Part shown: piece by piece, positions 1 through 9,927 of the stretch | Position numbering within the stretch: the first letter of the stretch is position 1 | Layout: the number at the start of each line of letters is the position of its first letter | NCBI GenBank assembly: GCA_964473555.1 | Contig: CAYYPL010000002.1 | Location: 124,001-188,000 of the forward strand | Direction: 5' to 3' | Source: UBA11400 sp964473555 | GTDB taxonomy: Bacteria > Bacteroidota > Rhodothermia > Balneolales > HLUCCA01 | Length of the DNA stretch: 64,000 nucleotides | Program-made: the position numbers and the translations under genes | The notes under the pieces: model-generated | What the model saw: only the letters and a program-made list of their open reading frames with translations | Told to the model about the DNA's origin: nothing | Database searches by the model: none

Positions 1-1
1 A

Positions 2-1399
2 CGTATGTTTAATGCTGCGATCCTGGCTGCAAAGGGTGAAATCATTAGTACAACGTACAAAACGCTCCTGCCGACCTATGATATTTTCGATGAGCTGCGG
101 TATTTCGAACCGAACAACGCTGGATTTGAGGTGGTGACGTTCCGCGGATTGAAATTGGGTATCACGATCTGCGAAGATATCTGGAACGTGGACAACGAAA
201 TCGTGTACCACAATTATGACAAGGATCCGGCAGCTGAGCTCAAGGCTCTGGGTGCTGAAGTGCTTGTAAATGTGTCGGCCTCGCCCTACACGAAGCGTAA
301 GGCAGATGTCCGTTTGCGGATGCTCAGGAACCACGCTTTGGAGAATGATATTCCAATCGTATACGTGAATCAGGTGGGGGCAAACACAGAAGTGATTTTT
401 GACGGAGATTCGATGGTGATGAACCGGGACGGGGTGGTTGTCACCGATACGGAGATGTTTGAAGATTCCCAGGCGGATGTGATCTGGGATAACTCCATGC
501 GAACTTTTGTCTCACTTCAACCCAATGTTGGAAGAGAGTCGTCAGTTCAAGCACGCCAGTTCAAGGCGCTGAAGATGGGCATTCAGGATTACTTCCGTAA
601 ATCCGGACTCGCAGGCAAGGTGGTATTGGGACTCAGTGGTGGGATTGATTCCGCGCTGGTCGCAGTGTTGGCCAAAGAGGCGCTTGGACCACAAAACGTG
701 ACAGCATTCACACTTCCATCCATGTTTTCCTCCGAAGGAAGTATTGCGGATTCCAACTTACTGGCACAAAATCTTGGAATCACACTCCATCAGTTATCCG
801 TAACTCCGGCTTACGAAACTTTGGTACAGACACTGGAACCAGTCTTTATGGGAACTGAATTTGGTTTAGCCGAAGAAAATCTGCAAAGCCGGATTCGAGG
901 GACCTTGCTGATGTCGATTTCGAATAAGTTTGGATCCATTTTACTGAACACCGGAAACAAATCGGAGCTTGCTGTAGGATATTGTACGTTGTATGGCGAC
1001 ATGAACGGCGGACTTTCGGTGATTTCGGATCTATACAAAACTGAAGTCTATGCATTATGTGAATGGCTGAACGAAGTGTACTATGGCCGGGAGGTTATTC
1101 CAAATACGATTCTTGCCAAAGAGCCAAGTGCCGAATTGCGTCCGGACCAGAAAGACAGCGACTCATTGCCTGAGTATCCTGTTCTCGATGAGATACTCAA
1201 ACTGTATGTCGAAGAGCAATTATCTACTGAGGGAATTATTGAGCGAGGTTTTGATGCCGATATGGTAAAGAAGGTCGTCCGACTCACGGATGGAGCTGAA
1301 TTCAAGCGACGTCAGAGTCCGCCTGGGCTTCGATTGAGTGCAAAAGCGTTCGGTATAGGGCGACGGTTACCGATTGTGCAGCGCTGGACTCAGCAGTAA
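2..1399 (+). CDS. nadE: Glutamine-dependent NAD+ synthetase, 5' end outside window
   Basis: Makes NAD+ from deamido-NAD+ with ATP, using ammonia released from glutamine by an N-terminal nitrilase-fold domain. The frame is open to the left edge. The first ATG (position 5) falls inside the nitrilase domain, so about 80-100 N-terminal residues including the glutaminase Glu are missing. Numbering from that ATG, the nitrilase Lys is K19 (YKTLLPTYD) and the nucleophile is C56 in CEDIW. The synthetase domain carries the PP-loop SGGIDS at 211-216. The C-terminal third (NKSELAVGYCTLYGD, then a region near PSAELRPDQKDSDSLP) is typical of the family. It lies 143 bases upstream of the lytic transglycosylase gene. 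The identification is firm; only the true start is unknown. Confidence 0.96.
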   Translation, partial: RMFNAAILAAKGEIISTTYKTLLPTYDIFDELRYFEPNNAGFEVVTFRGLKLGITICEDIWNVDNEIVYHNYDKDPAAELKALGAEVLVNVSASPYTKRKADVRLRMLRNHALENDIPIVYVNQVGANTEVIFDGDSMVMNRDGVVVTDTEMFEDSQADVIWDNSMRTFVSLQPNVGRESSVQARQFKALKMGIQDYFRKSGLAGKVVLGLSGGIDSALVAVLAKEALGPQNVTAFTLPSMFSSEGSIADSNLLAQNLGITLHQLSVTPAYETLVQTLEPVFMGTEFGLAEENLQSRIRGTLLMSISNKFGSILLNTGNKSELAVGYCTLYGDMNGGLSVISDLYKTEVYALCEWLNEVYYGREVIPNTILAKEPSAELRPDQKDSDSLPEYPVLDEILKLYVEEQLSTEGIIERGFDADMVKKVVRLTDGAEFKRRQSPPGLRLSAKAFGIGRRLPIVQRWTQQ

Positions 1400-1542
1400 G
1401 ATTCCAGTCATTTCAAAAAATTGTGAAAAGTATCAATCCGGACAAATTTCCGGGTCATAATGCTTATATTCTTAACCATTGTATACTAATTTGAACATCA
1501 GCGCGTAATGCCTGAAACCCAAACCGATTAACGCTCTTTTCT

Positions 1543-3525
1543 ATGTATAAACAACTGACCCTGATGCTCCTGGCGGGAGTAGTCGGAACTTCCGTTGCTC
1601 AGGCCCAGCAAAATGGCTATAACTCAACATCAGATCAGCGTCTGGAATACATCGAACCTGTACAGTTGAAACAGGACCCATCTATTCCAAGATCCCAACC
1701 TGTAGGTATTGATGAGCTAGAGCGGGACCTGATGGTGAGACTTGCCGACATCTACCGCCAACATGTATTGGCTATCGACTCTCAAGTGAATGGAGATTTG
1801 GTGAGTGCCGAAAAGTACATCATCGACGGATTGACTGCATTTCAAAACATCATTGAAGAGTATCCTGAGGTTCAGTCAAATCGAAGGGTTGCTGAGCTGT
1901 ATCGCACGCTTATCGCTGAATATCAGGCTTTCTATGGGATTACAGATCCCATTGGTGAGCCGGTGGGTGATGTTTTTGCAGCTCTGAATGAAATGTTTAA
2001 TCTGTCTGATGACTTTCTGGATGCAGAGCATTTTGTGCTTCCTGAGGATATAGGCTTGGTGAAGACAGAAGTGCCATTGATTTTGAATCGACAGGTACAA
2101 AATCAGATTGCCTACCTGGCATATCGTCGTCCGGAGATTATGGCAAGATGGCTGGAGCGATCTGCTGTGTATTTTCCTATGATGCGGGAGATTTTCACAC
2201 AGGAAGGTGTTCCGCTCGAGTTGATCCACTTATCGATGGTTGAAAGTGGACTTGTACCCGTTGCTGCCAGCCGGGCACGGGCTGTAGGTCTCTGGCAGTT
2301 TATTCAGTCTACCGGAGCTATGTATGGTCTTGAAGTCAATTGGTGGATCGATGAGCGTCGAGATCCGGTCAAAGCTACCCGCGCTGCTGCCCGACATTTG
2401 AAAGATCTGTACGAATACTGGAACGACTGGCATCTGGCCCTGGCCAATTACAATGTAAGTACACGGCGAATGCGTCAATCTATTCAACTTGCCGGTGGGC
2501 AACGTGATTATTGGGCTATTTTTCCCTATTTGCCCCGAGAGACCCGGGGATATGTACCGATTTATATCGCGGCAACTCTTATTGCATCAAATCCGCAGGA
2601 TTTCGGGTTTGAACCACGCTATGATGCCGAACCGTACTCCTTTGATGTGGTCGATATTGAAGGGTCCGTTGATTTGAACCTGTTGGCTGAAGCAGCTGGA
2701 ATTACGACCCAAGAACTTCGAAATTTGAATCCAGAGTTACTTCGTTGGGCAACTCCGCCGGGCAAATCAGCATATCCACTCAAAATTCCGGTTGGAGCAA
2801 AAGAGTCTTTTCTTGAGAACTACAAGAACATTCCTGAGACGGCACGCAAGGAGTTACTCGTCCATACTGTTTCACGCGGCGAATCACTAGGCATAATTGC
2901 AAACAGATATTCTGTTACTGTCCGCGACATCTTCGCTGCCAATGAGCGATTGAATACCACCATTTTTCCGGGTCAGGAGATCATAATTCCAGTACCCCAG
3001 GGTAGCAATGTCGCTATTTCTGCACATATGCCATCACGTGCAAGAACGGCCTCTAGCGGAGGATCTACCTCTAGTGTATCACCCAGTAACTCGAATGTGG
3101 TTGCACCTCCTAATACTGCCCGGGTTACCTATACGGTCAAGTCGGGTGATACGATCGGACATATTGCGGAGTGGTTCGATACCGACGCATTCCGTGTTCG
3201 TGGATGGAACAACATTTCAAACAGCATCAGAGTCGGTCAACGTCTGGCTTTGTTTGTACAAGCATCGCGGTTGAGTGAATTTGAGCAAATCAATGCTCTG
3301 ACCTTTAATGAAAAACAGGCATTGGTTCGTAATCGACGTAATGGAGGTGGAACCGCTATAGTAGCTTCAACCACTACATCAGCAGCCGAAACATACACGG
3401 TTCGTAGAAACGATACCTTGTCCAGTATTGCCAGAGTGCACGGAACTACCATTCAGCGACTCAGACAATTGAATAACCTTCGTAATGATCGCATCAACGT
3501 AGGCCAGGTTCTAAGATTACGCTAA
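1543..3525 (+). CDS. LysM-containing lytic murein transglycosylase (MltD-like)
   Basis: Secreted or periplasmic peptidoglycan-cleaving enzyme. The 660-residue protein starts with a signal peptide ending near AQAQ (about residue 22). A helical region of about 150 residues precedes an SLT (goose lysozyme-like) domain at roughly 215-350. The catalytic glutamate is E234 in the VESG motif, followed by AVGLWQF and the ALANYN motif. Three LysM modules lie in the C-terminal part (about 442-487, 530-575 and 615-660), each with the YTV-x-GDT-type start; the third ends the protein. The arrangement SLT plus several LysM matches MltD. The stop is one base before the next gene start, suggesting co-transcription with the S41 protease. 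Family assignment is secure; the exact muropeptide product is not visible. Confidence 0.93.
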   Translation: MYKQLTLMLLAGVVGTSVAQAQQNGYNSTSDQRLEYIEPVQLKQDPSIPRSQPVGIDELERDLMVRLADIYRQHVLAIDSQVNGDLVSAEKYIIDGLTAFQNIIEEYPEVQSNRRVAELYRTLIAEYQAFYGITDPIGEPVGDVFAALNEMFNLSDDFLDAEHFVLPEDIGLVKTEVPLILNRQVQNQIAYLAYRRPEIMARWLERSAVYFPMMREIFTQEGVPLELIHLSMVESGLVPVAASRARAVGLWQFIQSTGAMYGLEVNWWIDERRDPVKATRAAARHLKDLYEYWNDWHLALANYNVSTRRMRQSIQLAGGQRDYWAIFPYLPRETRGYVPIYIAATLIASNPQDFGFEPRYDAEPYSFDVVDIEGSVDLNLLAEAAGITTQELRNLNPELLRWATPPGKSAYPLKIPVGAKESFLENYKNIPETARKELLVHTVSRGESLGIIANRYSVTVRDIFAANERLNTTIFPGQEIIIPVPQGSNVAISAHMPSRARTASSGGSTSSVSPSNSNVVAPPNTARVTYTVKSGDTIGHIAEWFDTDAFRVRGWNNISNSIRVGQRLALFVQASRLSEFEQINALTFNEKQALVRNRRNGGGTAIVASTTTSAAETYTVRRNDTLSSIARVHGTTIQRLRQLNNLRNDRINVGQVLRLR

Positions 3526-3526
3526 T

Positions 3527-5176
3527 ATGTACCAAAGAAGTCCATCGTTTTATCTATTCGCAATGATCCTGATGATTGGATCCACCGGAATTATGGGTGC
3601 AGCCTATCAGTCTGACACGTTTTTTCTGATCAAAAAGAACTTCACGTTGTTTAGCGAAGTTGTTCAGGAGGTGAACTCCCGATACGTAGATGAGACCGAT
3701 CCAGAGAAGCTAATTCGTCACTCTATCGTTTCTATGTTAGAACTTCTTGATCCGTACACGGTTCTCATTGACGAGTCGGACAATCAGACCATGGAAATTC
3801 TGACAACGGGGCGTTATGCAGGGGTGGGTATCGAGGTTGGTGCTCGTGGTGGAAGATTGGTTATCATAGCTCCTATCGAAGGATATTCTGCATTTCAGAA
3901 GGGAGTCCGTGCCGGAGATACGATTCTTAGTGTGGATGGGATTTCAGTTGCAGGTATGTCTCTGGAAGATCTCGACAGTCTGATCCGAGGCGAGCCGGGA
4001 ACGTTGCTCATATTGACTGTTGAACGAGCCGGATTCGATCAGCCTATTGAGTTCGAACTGATTCGTGAGAATGTTGAGGTCAAGAATATCACCTATTTTG
4101 GCTTTGCTGATGCGGATTCATCGATTGGAATCGTAACGTTGTCTCGCTTTGGCCAGGGTGCGGCTCTGGAGGTGCGTGAAGCGTTGGTACGGCTTCAACA
4201 CAACGGAAAACTAAAAGGATTCATACTTGATTTGAGAAACAACCCGGGCGGTTTACTCGATGAAGCGGTGAACGTGGTAGACAAGTTCGTAGAACCTGGA
4301 ATACAGGTCGTTCAAACGCAAGGCAGGAGCTTTGATGCATCCTTCAGTTCAAAGACAGATGAACCTGTTCTTTTTGATGGTCCGGTGGTAATTTTACAAA
4401 ATAATGGAAGTGCCAGTGCCTCCGAAATCGTGGCTGGTGCCCTGCAGGATCTCGACAGAGCGGTAGTAGTTGGGACTCGTAGTTTTGGAAAAGGGCTGGT
4501 ACAGATAGTCAGACCTTTGTCATACAATACATCACTTAAAATCACCACATCCAGGTACTACATTCCCAGTGGCCGATCCATACAATCGGCCATATACAGT
4601 CATTTAGATGCCGGACATACCCTTCAGGTGCCCGACTCATTGAGAAAAGAATTTAAAACCAAAAATGGGCGAAGTGTTTTTGATGGAATCGGTATTGACC
4701 CGGATATTTTGATTGCCGAATCGGCTCAGAAATTGGTCGAGATCGCCTTGTTGCAAAATTCAGCATATTTTTTTTACGCCAACGAATATCAGTCAAAGCA
4801 TCGTGTGTTCACAGCCGATTCGGTGGATCAATCAATTATAGATGACTTTTATGCCTATTTAGACCGAACAGGTTTCGATTTCACTACCCGGTCTGAGAGA
4901 TATCTGGCATCCTTGGAGACACAGTTGATAGAGGATGGGCTGCAGGAGGCATTACTGAACTTGAACGATCTACGGGAAGTAGTCCGTGAACACAAATTCA
5001 AAGATCTTAAATCAATTGAGCCAACAATAAAGGCTGAGCTCTACCAGGAATTGATGTCACGTTATCAAGGTGAGTCGGGTAGATTTGAGGCTGCGTTGAG
5101 GTATGACCCGGCTGTTTCCAAAGCACTGGAAATCATACACAACGAAAAGACTCGCAAGCTGATACTTGGAGAATAA
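3527..5176 (+). CDS. S41 family C-terminal processing peptidase
   Basis: Periplasmic or membrane-anchored serine protease of the Prc/CtpA family, which trims C-termini of envelope proteins. The N-terminus has a signal or anchor segment (about 8-28). A PDZ domain at about 95-180 has its loop at GVGIEVGARGG. The protease domain follows. Using the spacing known for E. coli Prc (Ser, +11 Asp, +25 Lys), I place the catalytic Ser at S297 (middle serine of SASAS) and the Lys at K322 in SFGKG; the +11 Asp (D308) is also present. The C-terminal 180 residues are helical and extend beyond the core. The gene begins one base after the transglycosylase stop and ends five bases before the PHP gene, so the three look like one transcription unit. 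A link to cell-wall hydrolase turnover is plausible but inferred. Confidence 0.93.
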   Translation: MYQRSPSFYLFAMILMIGSTGIMGAAYQSDTFFLIKKNFTLFSEVVQEVNSRYVDETDPEKLIRHSIVSMLELLDPYTVLIDESDNQTMEILTTGRYAGVGIEVGARGGRLVIIAPIEGYSAFQKGVRAGDTILSVDGISVAGMSLEDLDSLIRGEPGTLLILTVERAGFDQPIEFELIRENVEVKNITYFGFADADSSIGIVTLSRFGQGAALEVREALVRLQHNGKLKGFILDLRNNPGGLLDEAVNVVDKFVEPGIQVVQTQGRSFDASFSSKTDEPVLFDGPVVILQNNGSASASEIVAGALQDLDRAVVVGTRSFGKGLVQIVRPLSYNTSLKITTSRYYIPSGRSIQSAIYSHLDAGHTLQVPDSLRKEFKTKNGRSVFDGIGIDPDILIAESAQKLVEIALLQNSAYFFYANEYQSKHRVFTADSVDQSIIDDFYAYLDRTGFDFTTRSERYLASLETQLIEDGLQEALLNLNDLREVVREHKFKDLKSIEPTIKAELYQELMSRYQGESGRFEAALRYDPAVSKALEIIHNEKTRKLILGE

Positions 5177-5181
5177 TTATT

Positions 5182-6018
5182 TTGAAGGCTGATCTGCATG
5201 TTCATACAACAGCCTCAGATGGAAGACTGCATCCCACGGAGATGGTATTACTTGCCGCTCAACGAGGGATCACCGCGTTGGCTATCACAGATCATGATAC
5301 CATGGATGGGTATGTGTTGGCCAGGCCAGAGGCTGAAAAAATTGGAATGATGCTTATTCCAGCGGTTGAAATCACCACTGATTTTAGAGGTCGGGAATGT
5401 CATCTTTTGGCCTACGATGTGGATGCAGCTGATACAGAATTTCAGGCGTTTCTGGCCAATCAGCGTACCATACGAAAATCAAGGGCCACTGCTATGGTGG
5501 CAAAACTGAATCAAATGGGATTCGACCTGGAGATGGATGAAGTAAGAGCTGAGTCTGGCAGAGCCACCATCAGCCGAAATCACATTGCAGCAGCCATGCA
5601 ACGCAAAAATATCGTAGCAACTAAGCGTGAAGCGTTCGACCGGTACCTGCATTCCAAAGGACCAGCCTACGTTCAAAATGAGTATCCCTGCGTTCTTGAT
5701 GTGATCTCAATGGTCAAAGAGCTCGGTGGTGTTAGTGTTCTGGCACATCCCGGAAAATCGTACATTTACGAAGAGCTCAAGGTATTGAAAGATCATGGAC
5801 TTGACGGACTGGAATACATACATCCGAGCCATACCTGGGTATTGCAGAAGAAATTCAAGGATTATGCCGTAAATTATAGTATGTTGTTGACCGGAGGAAG
5901 TGATTTCCACGGTAGCAGGCCACATGAGGTCGATTATTTAGGTACGGTTTGTGTGGATTATCATCGGGTTGAATCTATTCTGGAACGAGCTTCCGGGCGA
6001 AAAAAACTTATTGTTTAA
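5182..6018 (+). CDS. PHP-domain phosphoesterase (YciV/RNase AM-like)
   Basis: A 278-residue metal-dependent phosphoesterase of the PHP family, members of which hydrolyse 3',5'-nucleoside bisphosphates or trim short RNAs. Metal ligands are visible in order: H6 and H8 (HVHTTASDG), D13, D37-H38-D39 (ITDHDT), E63, H74, H134, H189 (LAHPGK) and D241/H243 (GGSDFHG). The start is TTG at 5182, with a GGAG at about 5168 at workable distance; no upstream ATG is available in frame because the preceding gene ends at 5176. The stop is ten bases before the ribH start. Family membership is clear; the substrate cannot be told from sequence alone. Confidence 0.9.
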   Translation: MKADLHVHTTASDGRLHPTEMVLLAAQRGITALAITDHDTMDGYVLARPEAEKIGMMLIPAVEITTDFRGRECHLLAYDVDAADTEFQAFLANQRTIRKSRATAMVAKLNQMGFDLEMDEVRAESGRATISRNHIAAAMQRKNIVATKREAFDRYLHSKGPAYVQNEYPCVLDVISMVKELGGVSVLAHPGKSYIYEELKVLKDHGLDGLEYIHPSHTWVLQKKFKDYAVNYSMLLTGGSDFHGSRPHEVDYLGTVCVDYHRVESILERASGRKKLIV

Positions 6019-6028
6019 ATCTAATTTT

Positions 6029-6502
6029 ATGTCAAATCAACGTATTGAAGGCGGATTTTCCCCCAAACATGATCGTATAGCTGTTGTTGTATCGCGGTGG
6101 AACGGTTTTATCACAGAATCATTGCGTGAAGGCGCTGTGACCATGCTCCGACGCCAGGGGATACCCGAATCCTCGATCACCGTAATTTACTGCCCGGGAT
6201 CGTTCGAATTACCACTCATTGCGAAGAAGGCACTTGAAACGGGTAAATATGACGGGGTGATCTGCCTTGGAGCGGTAATCCGAGGGGCAACATCTCACTA
6301 CGATCACGTATGCAATGCGGTAACCAGTGGTATCGCGCGTTTAAATCTTGACACGGGTAAACCGGTAGTTTTTGGGGTGGTAACCACGGAAACCATTGAA
6401 CAAGCCATTGAAAGAGCCGGAACCAAGGCAGGAAACAAAGGCGAAGAGGCTGCAAACACCCTTTTGGAAATGCTTTCTGTAATTGAAAGAATAAACGAGT
6501 GA
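6029..6502 (+). CDS. ribH: 6,7-dimethyl-8-ribityllumazine synthase
   Basis: Penultimate riboflavin enzyme, which condenses 5-amino-6-ribitylaminouracil with 3,4-dihydroxy-2-butanone 4-phosphate; it forms pentamers or icosahedral shells. From the ATG at 6029 the protein is 157 residues, the normal family length. An in-frame earlier ATG at 5951 would add 26 residues that overlap the PHP gene and look unrelated, so I reject it. Family motifs are SRWNGFITESL (substrate loop), CPGSFELP, GAVIRGATSHYDHV (phosphate-binding and catalytic His region) and TTETIEQAIERAGTKAGNKG. It sits alone among envelope genes, with no other rib gene in view. Confidence 0.95.
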   Translation: MSNQRIEGGFSPKHDRIAVVVSRWNGFITESLREGAVTMLRRQGIPESSITVIYCPGSFELPLIAKKALETGKYDGVICLGAVIRGATSHYDHVCNAVTSGIARLNLDTGKPVVFGVVTTETIEQAIERAGTKAGNKGEEAANTLLEMLSVIERINE

Positions 6503-6568
6503 TTTAGTTTTATTTGGACTCAGAAATTGATAATTTGTCGGGCTTGAAACGATGGTTAACTAAATATT

Positions 6569-7360
6569 TTGGACACGGTCTCACTTACTAATATTGCTCA
6601 AACTACCGAAGACTATGAGCTGCAGCAGCAGTTGATAGCAAACAGTCACGTTCCCGAGCATATTGCAATTATCATGGATGGGAATGGTCGTTGGGCCAAG
6701 ACCCGGGGTAGTATGCGTCTGTTTGGTCACAAGGCTGGTGTAGATTCGGTCAGAGATATTACCGAAGCGTGTGCCCAGCTTGGGGTGAAATATCTGACCC
6801 TGTATGCATTCTCCACTGAAAATTGGGGTCGACCTTCGGATGAAGTGATGGGTCTGATGCAGATTTTGGTACAAAGTATCCGTAACGAGACCAAAAAGCT
6901 CAACAAAAACAACATCCGACTCCTTACAATAGGACAGATAGAGCGATTTCCGGATTCCTGTCAGCGAGAGCTTAAAGAGGCAATCGACATCACCAAAGAT
7001 AATTCCAGATTAAATCTATGTTTAGCCTTAAGTTATTCCGGAAGATGGGATATCACACAGGCCGTAAAGAAATTGGCCAGACAGGTTCAGTCTGGTGTGC
7101 TTAATCCTGAAGATATCAACGACGACCTGATCAGTGCCGAACTTGAAACAGCACATATTCCCGATCCGGATCTCATCATAAGGACCAGTGGAGAGTTCAG
7201 GATCAGCAATTTTCTACTCTGGCAGTTAGCCTATTCAGAGTTGTACATCACACATACCTTTTGGCCTGATTTTAGGCGCAAAGAGCTCTATGAAGCCATT
7301 CAATCTTACCAACAACGAGAACGTAGATTTGGGAAAATCTCCGAGCAAGTTTCTGGTTAG
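6569..7360 (+). CDS. uppS: Isoprenyl transferase (undecaprenyl diphosphate synthase)
   Basis: Cis-prenyltransferase that builds the C55 lipid carrier for peptidoglycan and O-antigen. The 263-residue protein has the catalytic Asp D37 in IIMDGNGRWAKTRG, the YAFSTENWGRP motif, and the C-terminal DLIIRTSGEFRISNFLLWQ and ELYITHTFWPDF motifs. The expected start is TTG at 6569. The N-terminal 28 residues before HIAIIMDG are longer than in some homologues, so a start further in (a Leu codon near residue 22) cannot be ruled out. It is followed directly by bamA and Skp-like genes, the common Bacteroidota order uppS-bamA-ompH. Confidence 0.95.
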   Translation: MDTVSLTNIAQTTEDYELQQQLIANSHVPEHIAIIMDGNGRWAKTRGSMRLFGHKAGVDSVRDITEACAQLGVKYLTLYAFSTENWGRPSDEVMGLMQILVQSIRNETKKLNKNNIRLLTIGQIERFPDSCQRELKEAIDITKDNSRLNLCLALSYSGRWDITQAVKKLARQVQSGVLNPEDINDDLISAELETAHIPDPDLIIRTSGEFRISNFLLWQLAYSELYITHTFWPDFRRKELYEAIQSYQQRERRFGKISEQVSG

Positions 7361-7456
7361 TACGATGTTGTGTCAATGAGTCACAATTTCAATGGTTTCC
7401 ATCCGTTTAATGACAATCACAAGAACACAAGTAATACGTCTCACGTGAATTTTAGA

Positions 7457-9922
7457 ATGAATTGTACTCGCTTGCTACTGATGCTGCTCACTGTTGCAGC
7501 CATCTCAGTGTTTCCCGCAAACACACAGGCGCAGGATGCCGGTCAACCTCGACTGCAAATATCGGATCCAACCCAGAATCCACCAAGATCCTTGAGAATC
7601 GGAAGTTTAAACGTGACGGGTGCCGAGAACCATAACCTCAGCTTCATCATGTCGACTGCCAACCTGACCATCGGCGAATCGGTGACCGTTCCAGGTGAAG
7701 AACTTTCCAATGCCATCAAACGATTATACCGTACCGGACTCTTTTCTGACGTGCAGATTCTGGAAGTATCCAGATCCAGTACGGATATTAACCTCGAGAT
7801 TCGTGTCGTCGAGCAGCCCAGACTCCAGGAATACATCCTGACCGGAGTCAAGAGAAGCCAGCGCCGAGACCTGCGTGAGCTTATCAACCTGATTCCCGGA
7901 TTCGCAGTTACCGAGTCATCAAAAGCTCAGGCCATCAAAACGATACAACGATTCTACACAGAAAAAGGATATAGAAATACGAACGTCGATGCGAGCATCT
8001 CCAGGACGGATTCAGTCCGAAATAGAGTAACCCTAACCTTCGATATCGATGCTGGAGAACGGATCCAGGTACGTAGAATTGCATTTGAAGGCAATGATTC
8101 ATTTTCTGACCGAAAACTTAGAAAATCGATGAAAGAGCTTAAGCAAAATACCTGGTGGAGATTAGGTCGTCAGTTGTACAAACAGGAAGATTATGACACA
8201 TCTAAAGAAAATCTGGCCAATTTCTACCGTAAAAACGGATTCCGCGACTTCCGAATTCTCAGTGATACCGTCTATGTGTATGAGCATAACCGGCGCCGGG
8301 ATGGAATTGCGGTTGAATTAACCCTCGAAGAGGGACCACAATATATTGTCAGAAACATAGAGTGGGAAGGGAATACCCTGTATACCGATGAACAGCTCAC
8401 CACTTCACTTGGATTTCAAAAAGGTGAAGTGTTCAACGAAGAAAAATTTGAGTCGAACCTAAGAGGAAATCGCCAGAACTCGGATGTAACTACGGCCTAT
8501 CACGACGCCGGATACTTGTTCGTGAACATTGAACCAACTATTGAAGAAGTAAAAGGGGACTCGCTCGATTTTAAATTCTTTATTGCCGAAGATGAAATTG
8601 CCAAAGTAAGACGGGTATATTTCACCGGAAATACGAAAACCCACGATGATGTAGTGAGACGTAACTTGCGTAATATTCCCGGGTCCAACTACTCCCGATC
8701 CGAAATCATGCGATCTATCCGTGAACTTTCTACCCTGGGGTACTTCGTTCCAGAAAATATCAAACCAGACCTTGATGCCAATTTTGAGAGTAAAATGGTG
8801 GACATCGTCTATTCTCTGGATGAATCCGCAAGTACCGATAACTTCGAATTCTCAGGGGGATTTGGTGGAAGACAATTCGGTGTAATCCTCTCGGCCAGGG
8901 TAAATTTCAATAACTTCTCGGCACAGAACATGTTCCGAAAAGAATCCTGGGATCCATTACCAGGTGGCGATGGCCAAAAATTATCACTTGGAATTCAGGT
9001 TACCGGAAGGGGATACCGAAACTATTCCTTCTCATTTACGGAACCCTGGTTTAGAGGTCGTCCTCATTCTGTGGGTATAGGAATGTCTTATAGTTTGTAT
9101 AAATTTAATGTAAACAGTCAGTTCGAACAGTTTTTGACAAGCGTTTCATACGGCAGAAGACTCAGTTGGCCGGATGACTTCTTTCAGCAGTCCACCATTT
9201 TGCAGTTCCAGACCTTTGATGTGTTGAATCCTGAAGGGTTCATTCAACGAGGAAGAGCGTCTTCATTATCGGTTAGGCAGGTGATTGAACGTAACTCTAT
9301 ATTTAATCCAATTTCACCCGAATATGGATCGAAGTTGATGCTTTCCGCTGAATTTGCCCCACAAATTGGTCAACTTCAACAATTTTATAAAATCCTCACT
9401 GCGTATCAGCTTCACATACCTATCGTAGCAAAACTCGTGTTCACAAACGGGATTGAAGGCGGTTATATCGGTTGGTTTTCTTCTGAAAAAAGAAATCAGT
9501 TCAATCGATTTTATCTTGGTGGTACTCCATTACAACAACAGCAGACATTCTATCGTGAGAATATCGACCTGAAAGGTTTTCCGGGTGGATTCGGTGGATC
9601 GATCTCTCCATTGGTCGATGGAGAAGCTGTAGGGGGAACCCTATACAATAAATACTTCACGGAGATGCGTTATCCGGTTGTAGCTAACGAGCAGATTCAG
9701 TTGATTCCCTATGTTTTTGCTGAGGCCGGAAATGCTTACCTCGACTTCTCTACGTACGATCCGTTTAATGTCAAACGTTCAGCTGGATTTGGTTTGAGAG
9801 TGTTCCTGCCAATTCTTGGACTTGTTGACCTGAGTTATGGCAGAAGGTTCGATGGGATTCCTGGTACAAGTGTGGAGGCGGGTAAATGGGAATTCCTGTT
9901 TAACATTGGTGCACCATTTTAA
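7457..9922 (+). CDS. bamA: Outer membrane assembly factor BamA
   Basis: Omp85-family protein that folds and inserts beta-barrel proteins into the outer membrane. From ATG 7457 the first 26 residues form a good signal peptide (hydrophobic core LLLMLLTVAAISVFP, cleavage after NTQAQ). The frame extends upstream to a GTG at 7370, which would add a 29-residue polar leader unlike a signal peptide, so 7457 is preferred. Several POTRA domains occupy about residues 45-450. A 16-strand-type barrel follows, with the FYLGG...LKGFPGGFGG segment where the family L6 loop lies and a terminal Phe (NIGAPF). It sits 6 bases before the first of three Skp-like genes. Confidence 0.94.
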   Translation: MNCTRLLLMLLTVAAISVFPANTQAQDAGQPRLQISDPTQNPPRSLRIGSLNVTGAENHNLSFIMSTANLTIGESVTVPGEELSNAIKRLYRTGLFSDVQILEVSRSSTDINLEIRVVEQPRLQEYILTGVKRSQRRDLRELINLIPGFAVTESSKAQAIKTIQRFYTEKGYRNTNVDASISRTDSVRNRVTLTFDIDAGERIQVRRIAFEGNDSFSDRKLRKSMKELKQNTWWRLGRQLYKQEDYDTSKENLANFYRKNGFRDFRILSDTVYVYEHNRRRDGIAVELTLEEGPQYIVRNIEWEGNTLYTDEQLTTSLGFQKGEVFNEEKFESNLRGNRQNSDVTTAYHDAGYLFVNIEPTIEEVKGDSLDFKFFIAEDEIAKVRRVYFTGNTKTHDDVVRRNLRNIPGSNYSRSEIMRSIRELSTLGYFVPENIKPDLDANFESKMVDIVYSLDESASTDNFEFSGGFGGRQFGVILSARVNFNNFSAQNMFRKESWDPLPGGDGQKLSLGIQVTGRGYRNYSFSFTEPWFRGRPHSVGIGMSYSLYKFNVNSQFEQFLTSVSYGRRLSWPDDFFQQSTILQFQTFDVLNPEGFIQRGRASSLSVRQVIERNSIFNPISPEYGSKLMLSAEFAPQIGQLQQFYKILTAYQLHIPIVAKLVFTNGIEGGYIGWFSSEKRNQFNRFYLGGTPLQQQQTFYRENIDLKGFPGGFGGSISPLVDGEAVGGTLYNKYFTEMRYPVVANEQIQLIPYVFAEAGNAYLDFSTYDPFNVKRSAGFGLRVFLPILGLVDLSYGRRFDGIPGTSVEAGKWEFLFNIGAPF

Positions 9923-9927
9923 TTTCT

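Noticed and set aside
5..1399. ATG at position 5 as the true start of NAD synthetase
   Set aside because: The frame is open to the edge, and the residues after this ATG already belong to the middle of the nitrilase domain; the N-terminal Glu region is missing.
1400..1542. tRNA or small RNA between NAD synthetase and the transglycosylase
   Set aside because: No cloverleaf, TpsiC-loop sequence or terminator hairpin is visible.
5951..6028. Upstream start of ribH giving 183 residues
   Set aside because: The extra 26 residues overlap the PHP gene in another frame and have no family character; the 157-residue form is normal.
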